From the NCBI GenBank assembly GCA_022559845.1, contig CM040118.1:232299224-232363223 (forward strand): a stretch of 64,000 bases of DNA. Direction: 5' to 3'. The position numbers and the translations under genes are program-made. Numbering within the stretch: position 1 is the stretch's first letter; the number at the start of each line of letters is the position of its first letter. Below are positions 1 to 12,267 of this stretch, piece by piece. The notes under the pieces are model-generated. The model saw only the letters and a list, made by a program, of their open reading frames with translations. It ran no database searches and was not told the origin of the DNA. Source of the DNA: Amorphophallus konjac (Eukaryota; Streptophyta; Magnoliopsida; Alismatales; Araceae).

Positions 1-3000
1 ATGAAGTTTCCCACGAAAAACGGGTTGGGGGAAGTCCGAGGTAACCAGGCCACGGCTAGAAGGTGCTACAATATCTCGGTGGAAGCCTCAAGGCCGGACG
101 GGAAGGATAAGGGCCCCAGGGGAGTCGAAGGAAGAGCCGTGACCACCGAGCCCGGTGGCGAGTTATTAACGGTATTCTTGAACGACGACCCGGCCCTAGG
201 AGTAAGGATCGGTGCCGACCTACCACCAGAGGAACAGCAGCAATACAAGGAGTTTCTTTCTGAGTATGTTCGGGTCTTTGCTTGGTCCGATGATCAACTC
301 CCTGGTATACCAGAGAAGACTGTGACGCACAAGCTCAACCTCGACACCACTGTGAGACCCGTACAGCAGCGGAGAAGGAAGCATGCGCCCGAGAAACAGG
401 CGATCATCAAGGCGCAGGTCACCAAGGGAGAAGAAATTGGTCTTTTCAGACCGGTCCTGTACCCAACGTGGCTAGCCAACGTCGTCCTGGTGCCGAAGAC
501 TACAGGCAAGTGGCGAATGTGCGTAGACTTCACCGATCTGAACAAGGCCACCCCCAAGGACTGCTATCCGCTACCGAGCATCGACCAATTGGTTGACTCA
601 ACCTCGGGCAACGAGATACTCAGTTTTCTGGATGTCTATTCGGGTTATCATTAGATCCGAATGAGCCCTGAAGATGTCGAGAAGACCGCCTTCATCACCG
701 ACTACGGCGTGTACTGCTACACCCGGATGCCCTTCGGATTGAAGAATGCTGGAGCCACATACCAGCGACTGGTCAACCATATGTTCGAGGGACAGTTAGG
801 TCGGAACATCGAGGCCTACATCGATGACATGCTCGTCAAGACCCCGAGGGCCCAAGACCACTTCACCGACCTCGCCGAGACTTTCGGCACCCTCCTGAAG
901 TACAGCATGAAGCTCAACCCTGCCAAGTGCGCCTTTGGAGTAAGATCCGGGAAGTTCCTGGGTTTCCTGGTCACTCAGCGAGGGATCGAAGCCAACCCCG
1001 ATAAGGTCCAGGCCATCCTGGACATGCGCCCGCCCACGTGCATTAAAGACGTCCAGCGTCTGACAGGGCGTGTCGCTGCTCTCAGTCATTTCCTGTCCCG
1101 TGCGGCCGAACGATGCTTGCCCTTCTTCAAGCTGATGAGGGGGCCCAAGATAGCATCTGCTACGTTCGCATGGGATGGGGAATGCCAAACAGCGTTCGCC
1201 GAGCTCAAAGAGTTCCTGGCTTCGCCTCCGGTGCTTTCCAAGCCCGTCCTGGGTGAGGTCTTGTTGCTCTATCTCTCGGCGACGCCATCAACGGTCAGCT
1301 CGGTCCTAGTCAGAAATGACTCGGGAGTCAAGAGGCCGGTCTACTACACCAGCAAGGTGCTCAGCGAGGCCGAGCGGAGGTACCCCGCAACTGAGAAACT
1401 CGTGCTAGCATTGGTTACCTCCGCAAAGTGCCTCCGACCCTACTTCCAGGGGCATCCCATCACCGTGCTAACCGGCGAGCCACTGAAGAAGATTCTGGCC
1501 CATCCCGAAGCCTCGGGGCGACTCGTCAAATGGGCCATCATGCTTGGGGCCTACGACATCTCGTATCGGCCGCGATCAGCTATCAAAGGACAAGCACTCG
1601 CCGACTTCATCGCCGAGAGCACCGTTCCGGTCGAGGACAGGCCTCCGACAGCAACCGGGCCAACCTGGGAGCTGTTCGTCGATGGATCATCCAACTCGGT
1701 CGGTAGCGGCGCAGGGATCCTCTTAAGGTCCCCCGAAGGAATAGAGTTGCAATACGCCCTAAAGTTCAACTTTTTGGCGTCCAACAATGCTTCCGAGTAC
1801 GAGGCCCTTATCTCGGGAGCCCGCATGGCCCGACGGTTGGGGGCCGAGCGAGTCAGGATCCACACCGACTCCCAGCTAGTTGCAAGCCAGGTCAATGGCG
1901 AGTACAAAGCTCGAGAGGTACCTATGATCAAATACCTCCAGTTGGTCCGGAGCCTGGCCCAGCAGTTCGAGGAGTTCGAGGTAGTCCGAATAGCTCGGGA
2001 GCAAAACTCTCGGGCGGACGCCCTCTCCCGACTGGCCTCCTCCCTAGACCCGGAAGGTACACGATCGGTCCTCCTAGAAGAGCTAGAGCGCCCGAGCATA
2101 GACTCGGGGCTCCTCGCCATTGACTCGGCCACTCCCGGCGACTGGCGCTCCCCCTACCTGTCCTGGCTACGGGACTCCCGGGAGCCCTCCGACCCTCGGG
2201 AAGCCCGCCGAATGAAGTACCAAGCCCGGCGCTTCGTCATCCTCGACAACGCTCTCTACCGAAGATCGTTCTCCGGGCCCCTTCTGAAGTGTCTCGGTCC
2301 CGACGAAGCAAGCCAAGCTGTTGAAGAGATTCATCAAGGCCTGTGCGGAGCGCATTCAGGAGGTCGGTCGCTGGCCAGAATCCTGCTAAGACAGGGCTAC
2401 TGGTGGCCGACCCTGTAGCGCGACTGCACGGCCTACGCACAACATTGCGACCGTTGCCAGCGGTTCGACCATTTGGTCCATCAGCCGGCCACGGAACTTA
2501 TCACCCTTACCGAGCCCTACCCTTTCGCTCGGTGGGGGATCGACATCCTTGGGCCATTCCCAACGGCTCAATCCCAGAAGAAGTTCATCATCGTCGCCAT
2601 CGACTACTTCACCAAGTGGATCGAGGCTGAAGCAATAGCTAGGATCACCGAGACAGTCGTCTGGGGTTTCGTATGGAAATCGATCATCTGTCGCTTTGGC
2701 ATCCCCCGAGTGATAGTGAGCGATAATGGGCAGCAATTCGACTCTCGGTACTTCCGAGACAGATGCGCCGACCTAAATATCCGCAACCACTTCACTTCGG
2801 TCGCCCACCCTCAGGCCAACGGGCTGGTTGAAAATGCCAACAAGACCATCTTGAAGGGCATAAAAACCAGACTCGGCAAGGCTAAGGGTAGCTGGCTCGA
2901 GGAACTGCCTAGCATACTATGGTCGCACCGAACGACCCCCAGGACGGCAACCGGTGAGACCCCTTTTCAGCTGGTATATGGCACCGAAGCCGTCGTTCCG

Positions 3001-3378
3001 TTAGAGATCGCCAATCCGTCTCTCTGAGTGATCAGCTTTTCGCCCGAGGCAAACGAGTAGAAGTTGCTCGAGAACCTCGACCTGGCAGACGAACTCTGAG
3101 AGATCACGAACGTCCGAGCTACGGAATACCAGCGCCACCTCACTCGGTACTACAACACCAAGCTCCGAGACAGACAATTCTAACCAGGGGACTTCGTCCT
3201 CAGGAAGACCGAAGCCTCTCGACCACTGGAGGCGGCGGGCAAGCTATCCCCCAACTGGGAAGGCCCCTACCGAGTGATCGAGACGCTCGGGAAAGGTGCG
3301 TACAGGTTAGCCACAATGGAAGGGGAACCCATTCCCCGGACATGGAACGCAACCACACTACGCAGATTTTATTTCTGA
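1..3378 (+). pseudogene. pol: Tat-type pol remnant: RT, RNase H, aRNH, integrase
   Basis: The reading frame runs from a linker (FAWSDDQLPGI) through RT (CVDFTDLN, YIDDMLV active site near 820), the connection domain, an archaeal-type RNase H (ELFVDGSS near 1670, DALSRLAS near 2020), the H2C2 integrase finger (GYWWPTL to CDRCQ, 2395-2460), the integrase core (GIDILGP, VSDNGQQF, E in LVENANK) and a C-terminal domain ending at 3378. In-frame stops interrupt it at 652-654 (within the SGYHQIR motif, probably CAG to TAG), 2416-2418 in the zinc finger, 3025-3027 and several places after 3050. The start lies upstream of the window. It would have made cDNA and integrated it; it cannot now. Remaining similarity along the whole length argues for a fairly recent death. 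Confidence 0.93.
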
Positions 3379-4594
3379 AAACTGTATCGACAAATCGGGT
3401 AAAATAAACCCCCTTTTTTACATTCATTCAAGATAACTGTTGGTACATCATAAAGGCAACTGCCAGTACATTACATAGTGAAAAGCAAAAATCCATCTAG
3501 CACCGCGGCAAACGGCCATCGCCCGACCGACCCGGTCTTGACCTTCTCGCATCCAGCCACTGACTCTGTCTCGCGTGGAAACTGGCTCGGACAAGAGATG
3601 GTCGACCCAGTTGGCTCGGGTGGACCGTGACAAAGGTGACAGAGGGACAGCAAGGAGAAGGCCACCTTTCACGCGAGGAAGGCTACCTTCTAAGTTGGCA
3701 ACAACCTGGAAAAAGGAGCGCCGTGAAGGTCTCCTCTCTGCCAAACTACCAACTCTTTGGAGGCGAACAGAAAGCAAGCAGCCCCCGAAGAGTGAAAGAA
3801 ATGAAGAACAAAAGAGAGAGAAAGAGGCTACGGACAGGGGTGAGGAAGGGACTGGAGCCGCCTCCTCCCCTCCCACGGAGGGGAATGGCGACCGGCATCC
3901 CTAACTCCCCCATCCGCCCTCCATCTCGGCGTCCGCCCGGAAGCCTCGCCGGAGCCAAGAGGAGGCAAACGGCGTACCCCCGCACGTTGAAGCCCTCTCC
4001 AGATCTGCGCGGCGACCGTCGGACCCGTCTCATGCACGTGCGGCGACCGTGGGACCCGACCGATATTCCAGGACAGCTGGAACCGGCCGCTCCCCGTCGT
4101 CTGTGGCGTCATCTTCTGAAGGGTCCTCCATGCTCCGCTCGCGGCGGCGCAACGCAGAGCGAAAACGAGGGAACAAGAGCAAACCGCCGGCGAGAGTCCT
4201 AAGTGTTAAGAGGGAAGGAGCACCCTTCGGTCCTTTTTATAGGCCAAAGGAGGCCACGCGCCTTAAATGACTCCCCCCTCGAAAACACGCTATAGGACCT
4301 TCCTTGGAAGGTCACCTCCAATTCCTCGGCCCCCGCCCTAGCGGGATTCGCGAAGCGCCTCGACTTTCAAGGCATGGTGGAATGAAAGGACGCCCCGCCG
4401 GAAGTCTCCCGAATCGGCATGCGAGAACGATGCAGAAAATATCGGCACCTTCCAACTGCCCCCGATACACCAGCCAAATCACGGCAAAGATAACGATCAA
4501 ACGAAGTAAGTCCTTTATTGCCTCCCATAAAGAAATCTTCTTACAAAAGGAAAAACAGACAAAAAGGGGAAGGGGCAAAATAAAGCATAATACA
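3379..4594 (+). other. non-coding spacer of the Tat-type element
   Basis: Between the pol stop and the end of the antisense gene I find no supported coding region; the ORFs here are short, low-complexity and overlap on both strands. It holds a purine-rich stretch (about 3700-3860). It corresponds to the 3' UTR of pol and of the converging antisense gene. Confidence 0.6.
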
Positions 4595-7191
4595 TCAGGC
4601 CTCGGGCCCACTTTGAAGCTCGGGAACAGCAGTAGGGGACGCGTCACCCCCGGTGCCTTTGGTGACGGCCGGCCGGGACACTGACCTCGCCTGTGCGAGA
4701 ACTGTCTCGGTCGTGAGCCCTCCTGGAGCCTCCGGAGTTGGTGACCCCGCTGGAGGTGACTCCTCCTGTTCTTCCCCGGCCGAGGATGAGGAGCTGGAAA
4801 CTGACTCATCCGAGTCATAACTCTGGCCGTAAGGAAAATCACCCCCGGCAAGGTGCTCATTGGCATAGCTCATCGCCCGGTGATAGCCCTGCCTGAATCC
4901 CTTTCGGGCACCCCGGCGGAGCGCTACCTCGTAGTAGGGTAGGGCAGCTTCAATCAGGTCGGCCGAGTAAGCTTCCGAGCCTTTGTAGCGCTCGATCGCC
5001 TCCGCCTCGACCTGCCCATCCCGAGCCCGCTCCGCCTCGGCCGCACACTCTTCCGCCCTCGCCAGACGCTCCTCCAGCTCGGTCATCCTCCGCTCGGCTT
5101 CGGACGTCCGACCCTCCGCCCGGGCTCGGTCCGCCTCGGCCTCAGCGCGAAGGCGCTCCGCGTCCTCCGCCCGATCCTACAGCTCGCCGCGCTCAAGCTC
5201 CCAGAGGCCGTCCAGCTCGATGTGACGTTGACACTCATCTTCTAGACGTTTGCTCTTCCTCTCGAGCGATTCTCGGGCCCTTGCTAGATGCTCGGCCAGC
5301 GCCTCGACTTCCCGTCGGCTCGACCGCGCCAACTCCCTGAATGCAAGGAACTCCCGCCGGAGCCCCTCGTGCTCCCCCTCGAGCCGGGCTAGTTTCCCCT
5401 CGCATCCACCAAGGGTCCAAGCGAGCCTCGACCGCTCCGCCTCCGTCCGGGTGTGCGCCTCTGCCATCATGGCCGCTGTCTGAGCTATGACCAGGCCGCC
5501 CTCCATCAGGATATCAAGGACCCCGGCGGGAGTGCTGCGCCTTTCTCCCCCCCTCGTCCTCTCGGCGATCGACCGGCAGAGCCGGTACAAGTCGCCCGAG
5601 ATACCGAGCCTGACCAGAGGTTCCGGTAAAGGGGACTGTTCCACCCTGGGCACCCCGCCAGAAGACCCTGTTCGGGCAGCGAAGCTGACCGCCCCGCTCG
5701 CCACGGTCGGTTGGGGTTGCAACGCCTCCCCGGGCGAACCCCCACCCTCGACCGGCGCCGCGGGATCAACCGCACCAGCAACTGCCGGCACTTGGGGTTG
5801 TGACGCCCTCGCGGGCGAACCCCCATCCGCGCCGACCAATCCCTCAGTCCCAGCGTCGGCGACACCGGCATCGGCACCCTCTGCCCCCACAGAGGGGAGA
5901 GCCGACCCATCACCTCCCTCTGCGGGGCCCCTGGTCTCCTCGGCCCCCTCTCGCCCGGCGGATGGGAGAGCCAGCCCAGAGGGGTTGGCCCCATCCTGCC
6001 CCCGGGGGGGAGCGCCGCCGAGCCAGAATCGCCCCCGACGGCGGTAGGAAAACCGGCTTTCTTGGCCCTTTTCCTGGCCTTCGCGGCCTCCCGCAACTTC
6101 CCCGCCAGGGGATCTTTGCGCTTCAGGCCGGTCGATCGAGAAGTCCCCTCGGGGGCCGCCCCCTTGCCCTTATCTCGGGCATGGACGCGACCCGCCGAGA
6201 CATCGGGCTCATCGGCTGCCGAGTCGTCTCCCAGATCGATGACCTCGGCCGCCTCCTCCAGAGGCTCCCGCCTTACGTCTGCAACAAGAAGAAGCCCCAG
6301 TCAAGAGGAGGAAAAGAGCTACCACCCCCGAAAAAGAGCCGCAAGAGCCATACCCGTCGACGTCAATTGTGAGAGAAGACACCGTTCGATGTTCTCTGGC
6401 GTCACCAGCTCCTCAGTCGATTGACGGTTCTCCAGCAAACGGGCAGCCTGCTGCTCCACGTGGGGAGGGAACTCCTCCTAGCGAGGGGGCAGATTCGGGT
6501 GAAAGTTGGGCGAGGTCCGGCATCTCCAGATCTCGTCCGTCGCCACCGCCTTCACCCAGAAGAATTGGGTCTTCCACCCCTTGTGCGAGGAGTCCTTCGC
6601 TGCAAGCGAGATGCAGCTCCTATTCCTCCGCGCCTGAATGAAGTAAATGCCTTTCCCCACCGACGGGTGCGCCTTCAACTCAAAAAAGAAGTGGAAGAGG
6701 TCCAAAGAAGGAAAAATGTCGCGCTGACGACAAAGAATCCCGAAGGCCGAAAGAAGAAGATAGGAGTTGGCCACCAACTGAATAGGCGCAAACCGGAAAA
6801 AATTAAGAAGCTGCAGCACATAAGGGTCGAAAGGAAGCCGAAATCCACTCTTCCAAGCTAGAAGGAAGGTGCAAATGAGCTCATCGCGATCATCCAGACT
6901 CGTCTCGTACGGAGTGGCGGCGATGAAGCTGTATCTGAGAGGTAGGCGGAAACGATGCTCCAGCCTCCGCACCTCCACTTCCCCCAACTCACTACAGTTG
7001 GGGACGGGTTCCCGCCTCACCGGCACAAGCTCCGGACTCTGATCCGCCATCGAGTCGGGAAGAGATCCCTCGTACGAGCTTGAAGACTCCGGGGGAGAAG
7101 GAAGTTGCTGGACCGCCTCTGCGGTTATCCTCGCCAACTCCTCGAACGCCGCCGTAAGGCTCCGCGTCTCCGCTGTGCTCTCACGGCGCAT
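4595..7191 (-). pseudogene. antisense spliced gene of Tat element (PF04195-like plus coiled coil)
   Basis: This gene is on the strand opposite to pol. I place the start at the ATG at 7191. Exon 1 runs 7191 to 6354; a 75-bp intron (GT at 6353-6352, AG at 6280-6279) joins in phase to exon 2 (6278 to 4595). Exon 1 encodes a globular domain (FRLPLRYSFIAATPYETS, FDPYVLQLLNFFRFAPIQL, then KGIYFIQARR and WKTQFFWVKA) that resembles the plant 'putative gypsy type transposon' family PF04195. Exon 2 encodes a basic patch (LREAAKARKRAKKAG), proline/alanine-rich linker, a long charged coiled coil (5460-5060) and an acidic Ser-rich tail. Defects: an in-frame TAG at about 6478-6480 (the frame continues beyond it), a frameshift between about 5890 and 6000, and a TAG at 5174-5176. 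Function is unknown; antisense extra ORFs are known in Tat elements. Confidence 0.75.
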
Positions 7192-7449
7192 CAAGAAGCA
7201 AGGAAAGCCTAAAACCCTGGAAGTCTAGAATGATGAACAGCGCCCCCTATAAACCCCTGAGGGTGGCGGCGCGCCGTTCCGTGCTCCGAGAAAAGGGGGG
7301 CCCCTTCGTTTCGAATCCGTCAGGATCATCATTACGGGCCTCGGTGACCGCTATAAGCGGCTCCATACGCCAACGGAATTCCACCCACCTGAGCCACGCC
7401 GGTCCAAAGCCTCAAAAAAATACTCATCCGAGCCTCCTTGGCTCGGGAG

Positions 7450-7486
7450 TAGGAGGGGGACAAGTGGAGAGGGGGATTTCCGCAGC
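7450..7486 (+). other. purine-rich tract, possible polypurine tract
   Basis: A G/A-rich run (GGAGGGGGA and GGAGAGGGGGA) precedes the 3' LTR and is the best PPT candidate. It lies about 60 bp before the TG at 7545, so either the LTR begins earlier than I propose or the PPT is elsewhere. Confidence 0.35.
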
Positions 7487-7544
7487 CCACCACAAAGGCA
7501 GCCCAACAAGACCCACAAGGTCCAACCGGGCGAGCCCACCCGAG

Positions 7545-8262
7545 TGATAGCCCACAGGGCCCACTTAGGGAGAAAAGCCCAATAAATAAGACTCGAGGAA
7601 CTAACTCTCCCCGGCGGCCTTCTAGGCTCGGAGGGCCCGAGACAACGGTCAGGTCCCGAGGAAGGTCCAGCCTAAAGCCCTCTCCCCGTCCGAGAGAGAT
7701 AGGCTCCAGCCGACCTATCCGACCCCACCCTCACCGGGCCATGCCTATCGCTCAGACATGAGCTAGCATCCCCGAGGCTCGGTAAGGCCGGTTGATTATC
7801 TGCAGGTGCAGCTGTTCAGAGTCCTCCGCCAGCGGGAGAGTCAGGGGAGCCGCCGGACTCCAAGGGGATAACGTTCCCACGATCAGGCCATGAAAGCCCC
7901 CGTTAAAGACGTAACTCCCGCCGGGAACCCCTCAGCTTACAGGACTCCTGAAGGCGGCACACTATTTAAGCAAGGGATCCCCTCCGGAAGATGGTAAGAT
8001 GAACTAAGCATTCACACACCCTAAGCTCCTGAGCATGATTCGCTTCACCCTTTGGTGGAGAGGATTCTCGCGCATCTGCTCTCTCCTCCCCCCATTATTG
8101 CTTCCACCATAGCTATACTGACTTAGCCATCGGAGGGTTTTGCCCCAGGGAGATCCCCTGGGCCCTCTGATACGTTTACCTCTCTTGCAAATTCATCTTC
8201 TGGTGATCCATAGCCCGCTCAGGATCCTGCGCGAGATCTCGCCTCTTCAACATTAAGTCGTG
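7545..8262 (+). repeat. 3' LTR of the Tat-type element (approximate)
   Basis: Proposed bounds are TGATAGCCC at 7545 and CTTCAACA at 8262. Inside are a TATA-like CTATTTAAGC at about 7969 and a following leader. Only one LTR is in the window, so the left bound is uncertain and could be up to about 70 bp earlier. Composition changes sharply to AT-rich after 8265. Confidence 0.5.
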
Positions 8263-8439
8263 AAATTCAAGAAAGAACGGTAACTAGGAAGAAAATTCAA
8301 GTAATTAGAGTTTAATAGAATTAATTTAATTCCATGGTTTAATCTTGTGTGCATTTGGTTTACAAGTATTTAGACATGTTTACAAGAAGTTTTTGTACAT
8401 TAGAGATGTATTAGTTTTAGCCAAAACGGTGATTTATTA

Positions 8440-9190
8440 TTATAAAATCAGAATTTTATTATGAAAATAGATTTTTATGTCGAAAATAATTCTAACTTGC
8501 TGAAAATAATTTTAACATGCTCAAAATGATTTGCATATGTTACTTTACTGATAAGATGATAAAAATAAATTTTCATGCTGGATTTAATTTTTAACATGAT
8601 GGAAATTAATATTTAACATGCTAAAATTTATACTTAACATGCTAAAATAATTCTCATACACTAACTTACTGATAGGATGATAAAGCAAAGTTTACCATGC
8701 TGATTATAGAAATTTTATGGTAACAACATAAATTTTATCATGCTGTAAATTATTTTTCTATATTTATTTACTAATTATTTGATAGGAGAATAGAATTATC
8801 ATGTTGAAAAATAGCTTTAATATGCTGAAAATAGTTCTAACATGCTAAAAATAATTCTAACATGCTGGAAATAATTTTATCATGCTAGAAGTAATTTTAA
8901 TATGCTGGAAGTAATTTTCATGCATCAATTTATTAATTATTTAATTGAAAAAATTAGGTTTAGCATGCAAAAAAAATAGTTTAAATAGATTTTAACATGC
9001 TGAAAATAATTTTTATATCTCAGTATGTATAAAATAATTTTATTATGTTGGAAGTTATTTTTAACATACTGGAAATATTTTTCATGCATTAATTTACTAA
9101 TATGGTTAAAAATAGATTTTTACATGCTAAAAATAATTTTATTCTAAAAAAATAATTTTTAACATGCTGTAAGAATTAAAACATGCTACT
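8440..9190. repeat. AT-rich degenerate short repeat (ACATGCTGAAAATAATTTTA type)
   Basis: About thirty imperfect copies of a motif of about 20 bp, centred on ACATGCT(G/A)AAAATAATTTT, follow each other with variable spacing. It is far more AT-rich than both neighbours. There is no coding signal. Confidence 0.8.
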
Positions 9191-9383
9191 ATTGCCTTTC
9201 CTTACTTTTGGTGACTAAATGCTTACAATTAATGTGGATTTCCAAATGTTATATTTTTTATTGTATAGTGACTAATCTTTAGTCCCACATTGGAAGTTTT
9301 AAAAATTTTCATGGCTTTATATATTGGAGAGCTCACCCTTGGGTCAGGACCCAAGGGGCATAGGATGTAGGCTCGAGTTGTGG

Positions 9384-9510
9384 GTCGACACTTATTTCTC
9401 GTATGCGGTTCAGTCGTGAAAAAGTGTCGAGCCGGGAGGTCGACACTTTTCACTAAGTTTCGTTTTTTTGGCAGAAAACTCGATCCCGAGTGTCGACCTA
9501 AAGAGTCGAC
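9384..9510. promoter_or_regulatory. GTCGAC palindrome cluster upstream of a TATA box
   Basis: Perfect GTCGAC at 9384, 9439, 9492 and 9505, plus near copies at about 9412 and 9425, most inside GTCGACACTTTT. If G is an LTR on the minus strand this cluster sits about 60-190 bp upstream of the TATATAAAG at 9325-9317. A promoter role is inferred from position. Confidence 0.45.
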
Positions 9511-10363
9511 ACTTTTTCTGCTACTTTCAATTTTTCTTCACTAAAATGGCTATAACTCACTCATTTCTCAATAAAATTTGATGAATAAGGTATCAATGGA
9601 AAGAGCATTGAAAAAGGAACAATCTAGCATACTTTAATTAGAATTTAGCCTGAGAGATATCTACCTTTTTACGGATCTAAGGAAGAGGTAAGAAAATTCC
9701 CCAAATAAGATGAAACCCTTGATTTCTCCCAAATCTTCCTTCAAATCTCCTTCAATCTTCAAACTAACATAGCTTAGCCTCCAGAGATGGTTTGTGGGTT
9801 GATTGGGGTTCTATTTATAGTCAAAACTTGGCCAATTTTGTTAAGATTCCTCACCTAATTTTACCTAACCCATTAAGTCCAAATTTAGAATAAAAATTTA
9901 ATTTCTCTTCTTAATCTAGCCCATTTTTGGTGTGAATTGGTGTGAAAACAATGTAATTTTGGCTTGTCTAAAGTTGTATGTTAGGTAAGGGTTGATTCTT
10001 GAGTCAATCTTCTAGAAATGGGGTTATTATAATCCCTTAAATGCCATATTAAACATGTGTTATAAATTTTGGTCTAATTATCCTTTAATAAATCCTTTAA
10101 TCCATTAATCCAACCCATTATGGATTATCCAGTGGGCCAATTGTAATCATAATCCATTATATGGACTTTTATTTGGCTTTCTATGATTTATCTAAGGGTT
10201 AAAGCATTTATTTTTCAATTTATCTTAAGTAAATTCAAGTAAATGCATTTCTCTAGTTTATTACTTATAGTAAAAATGTAATTTAATTATCTCATGAAAA
10301 TTTTAATTATAGAATAAAATTGAAAAAAATTTATTTCTCATCTTTATTTATCGGATTTCTACA

Positions 10364-12247
10364 CTGGGTGACTGGACTCATAGTCCAAGGCCACACACAT
10401 GGCCTACGTGGAAAGCACAGAAGCATGATTCCCAAGGTAGCTCACAAGTCGCCACGCCGATTCCCATCCCAGGGAAAAGCGAGAAACCTCCAGCTCTAGG
10501 CTGGGCAACTGACTCGCAGTCCAAGGCCATACATTTGGCCTACTTGGGAACCATCTTCCAGATAAACCCACGACATGCGGGGAAACCCCACCGCACGCAC
10601 ACCGATACACTGTGACTCGGTCAAGCGTAACACAAAAGCCTGGGACACATGGGGTCACCAGACCCCTGAACACGTGGGCATGCTAATCGAGGTAACATGG
10701 TACCTCCCGACACCCCAGAAACACAGACACGGAACTCACGGGGTGTCTGGGACACTTACGAGGCCGAAGGTCGACCACTGGGTCACAACCGGGTCGACCG
10801 GAGACCAACACAATGCTAAATGGCACCAAAACCAATAGGCGGCCTCCCCTGGACCGTCTAAGGCAAAGGCGGTCAAGCCGGGACCACCAGGAGAGGAAAA
10901 CGGTCCCACACGAACCGTAACTCCCAGAACTTAACGGTCTCATGCCAGATCGTTCAATGAATCGGACGGTCTGCCATTCGACCGCCCAAAGCAGAAGCGG
11001 CCTCATCCATACCGCAAAGTAATGGGATGTCAAATAGGGTTGAACGGTCACTCCTAGACCGTTCAAATAGGAGAAACGGTCACCCTAGGATCGCAACCAG
11101 AAACGAGGCGGTCATCCCGTGACCGCAAAGCAAAACGGCGTCGTTCAACAGTCAAACGCATCCTCGGGGGTCAAACTGACCCTCAGAGGAAAACGGTTGG
11201 GCCCTGGCTGCTTCACAGTGCCAAGCGGTCCACGCCAGACCGCTGAACTCATCAGGCGGTCCATCGCGCGACCGTTTAGCCAACCAACATATGGGGCAAG
11301 CGGCGGTCAGACCATGACCGCTAAGGCAGGCATAGCGGTCTATCGCAGGATCGCTGCCCCAAAACACGGTGAGACGGGCAAGTAACGGTCTAACTGGGGA
11401 CCGCTTCACCTATAAGCGGTTTCTGTTAAGACCATTTTTAAGCCAGAAAATCGAGAACGACGTGAACCGTGGAAAACTCCGTTCCATGCCCCGTTTGCGC
11501 CCGAGCGAAGGGGAAAACAAGGGGAACCTAGTCCCCAGCCTCTCTAGCACTGAGAGGACCCATTCAAACCACAAAAACGCGGTTAAAACCTTAGATCCGG
11601 TTCACACCCCAACAACATGGTTTTTCCCCAAAAAGCTCAAATAAGCCCGCTCGGCTCACCACGGCCTACCAAAATCATGGGAAAGGAAGTACATGAGCTG
11701 GGGGTCCATCTCCCTACCTCCACCGAAGATTTGGCGCGCCGTGGACGCCGATCCGCGAAGAAAACGCCGCGAAACCCTCGCCGGTTCACGAACTCGCACC
11801 CGAGCTTCCACTCGCCACCAGCCCTTCATCCTCGACCCATCCTCGCCATCCTCCTCGCCCGCGTCGCCCCGCGTCGCCCCAGCCCCGGTCCGTCGGCCGT
11901 CGAAGAGGAGAGGATGAGAGGAGAGCGTGGGAGAAGAGAGAGAGGGAGAGAGTGAGAAATGAGAGGAGAGGGAGGGAGAAAAAGGAGGTTAATATATATA
12001 GAAAAACCCAAAAATTCCAAAAATTTAGAAAAATACTAAAAATTACCTCCGCGATCCTCGGGAAGAGTACAACGCGCTGGTCACGTCTTGGGGTCGGAGA
12101 ACGCCATGGTTCACCCTGCACAGTGTTCCGAAGGCACATCAGGGAAAAACACACGTAAAACATAAAACACACTGCGGGACCCACAAAAGTGATCCGAAAC
12201 CCACAGATCCTGATCCGATAAATATCCAAAAAATTCAGGGCATTACA
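10364..12247 (-). repeat. 3' LTR of element D, truncated
   Basis: It matches 15652-17568 with scattered substitutions and small indels. It ends GGGCATTACA, giving TGTAATGCCC as the LTR start on the minus strand. A minus-strand TATATATA lies at about 12000-11991, followed by a long pyrimidine-rich leader. It begins abruptly at CTGGGTGAC next to TTTCTACA of element G. Confidence 0.8.
10740..11420. promoter_or_regulatory. CGGTC-N7/8-GACCG palindrome array in LTR D (left)
   Basis: At least ten interrupted palindromes with variable spacers of 7-8 bp. Left half-sites start at 11043, 11075 and 11107 (32 and 32 bp), 11192, 11224 and 11255 (32 and 31), then 11302 and 11334 (32). Half-sites read (A/G)(A/G)CGGTC and GACCG(C/T)(T/C). 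The array lies about 570-1250 bp downstream of the proposed TATA, in the transcribed leader. Confidence 0.85.
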
Positions 12248-12267
12248 GCCCTCCCCCCCTAAAGAAA
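12248..12267 (-). other. polypurine tract of element D
   Basis: On the minus strand a run of TTTAGGGGGGGAGGGC lies directly before the 3' LTR start TGTAATGCCC. Position and composition fit a plus-strand priming PPT. Confidence 0.85.

Larger units (their letters stand above)
1..8262 (+). mobile_element. Tat-type Ty3/gypsy retrotransposon, 3' part
   Basis: The 5' part lies outside the window. Seen in order: end of protease/linker, RT, RNase H, a second RNase H, integrase, a long non-coding spacer, an antisense gene, and a 3' LTR. Two RNase H domains and an antisense extra ORF between pol and the 3' LTR are known hallmarks of the plant Tat lineage. Coding parts hold several in-frame stops, so this copy is dead. 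The TSD cannot be checked because the 5' end is missing. Confidence 0.9.
8266..10363 (-). mobile_element. probable solo LTR or LTR fragment (element G)
   Basis: There is no coding region here. On the minus strand the sequence would begin TGTAGAAATCCG (at 10363), has a canonical TATATAAAG at 9325-9317, and would end near 8266. The AT-rich repeat block lies on the transcribed side and a cluster of GTCGAC palindromes lies just upstream of the TATA. No matching second LTR and no clear TSD were found, so this is an inference from layout only. Confidence 0.4.

Noticed and set aside
5250..6424. Plus-strand ORFs of 77-190 codons
   Set aside because: They are GC-rich shadows of the antisense coding region, which has intron borders and a coiled coil.
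9282..9325. USE-like GTCCCACATTG plus TATA with 24-bp spacing, as in plant Pol III snRNA promoters
   Set aside because: The phrase is common in plant LTRs; on the minus strand the TATATAAAG fits a Pol II LTR promoter, and no snRNA sequence follows on the plus strand.
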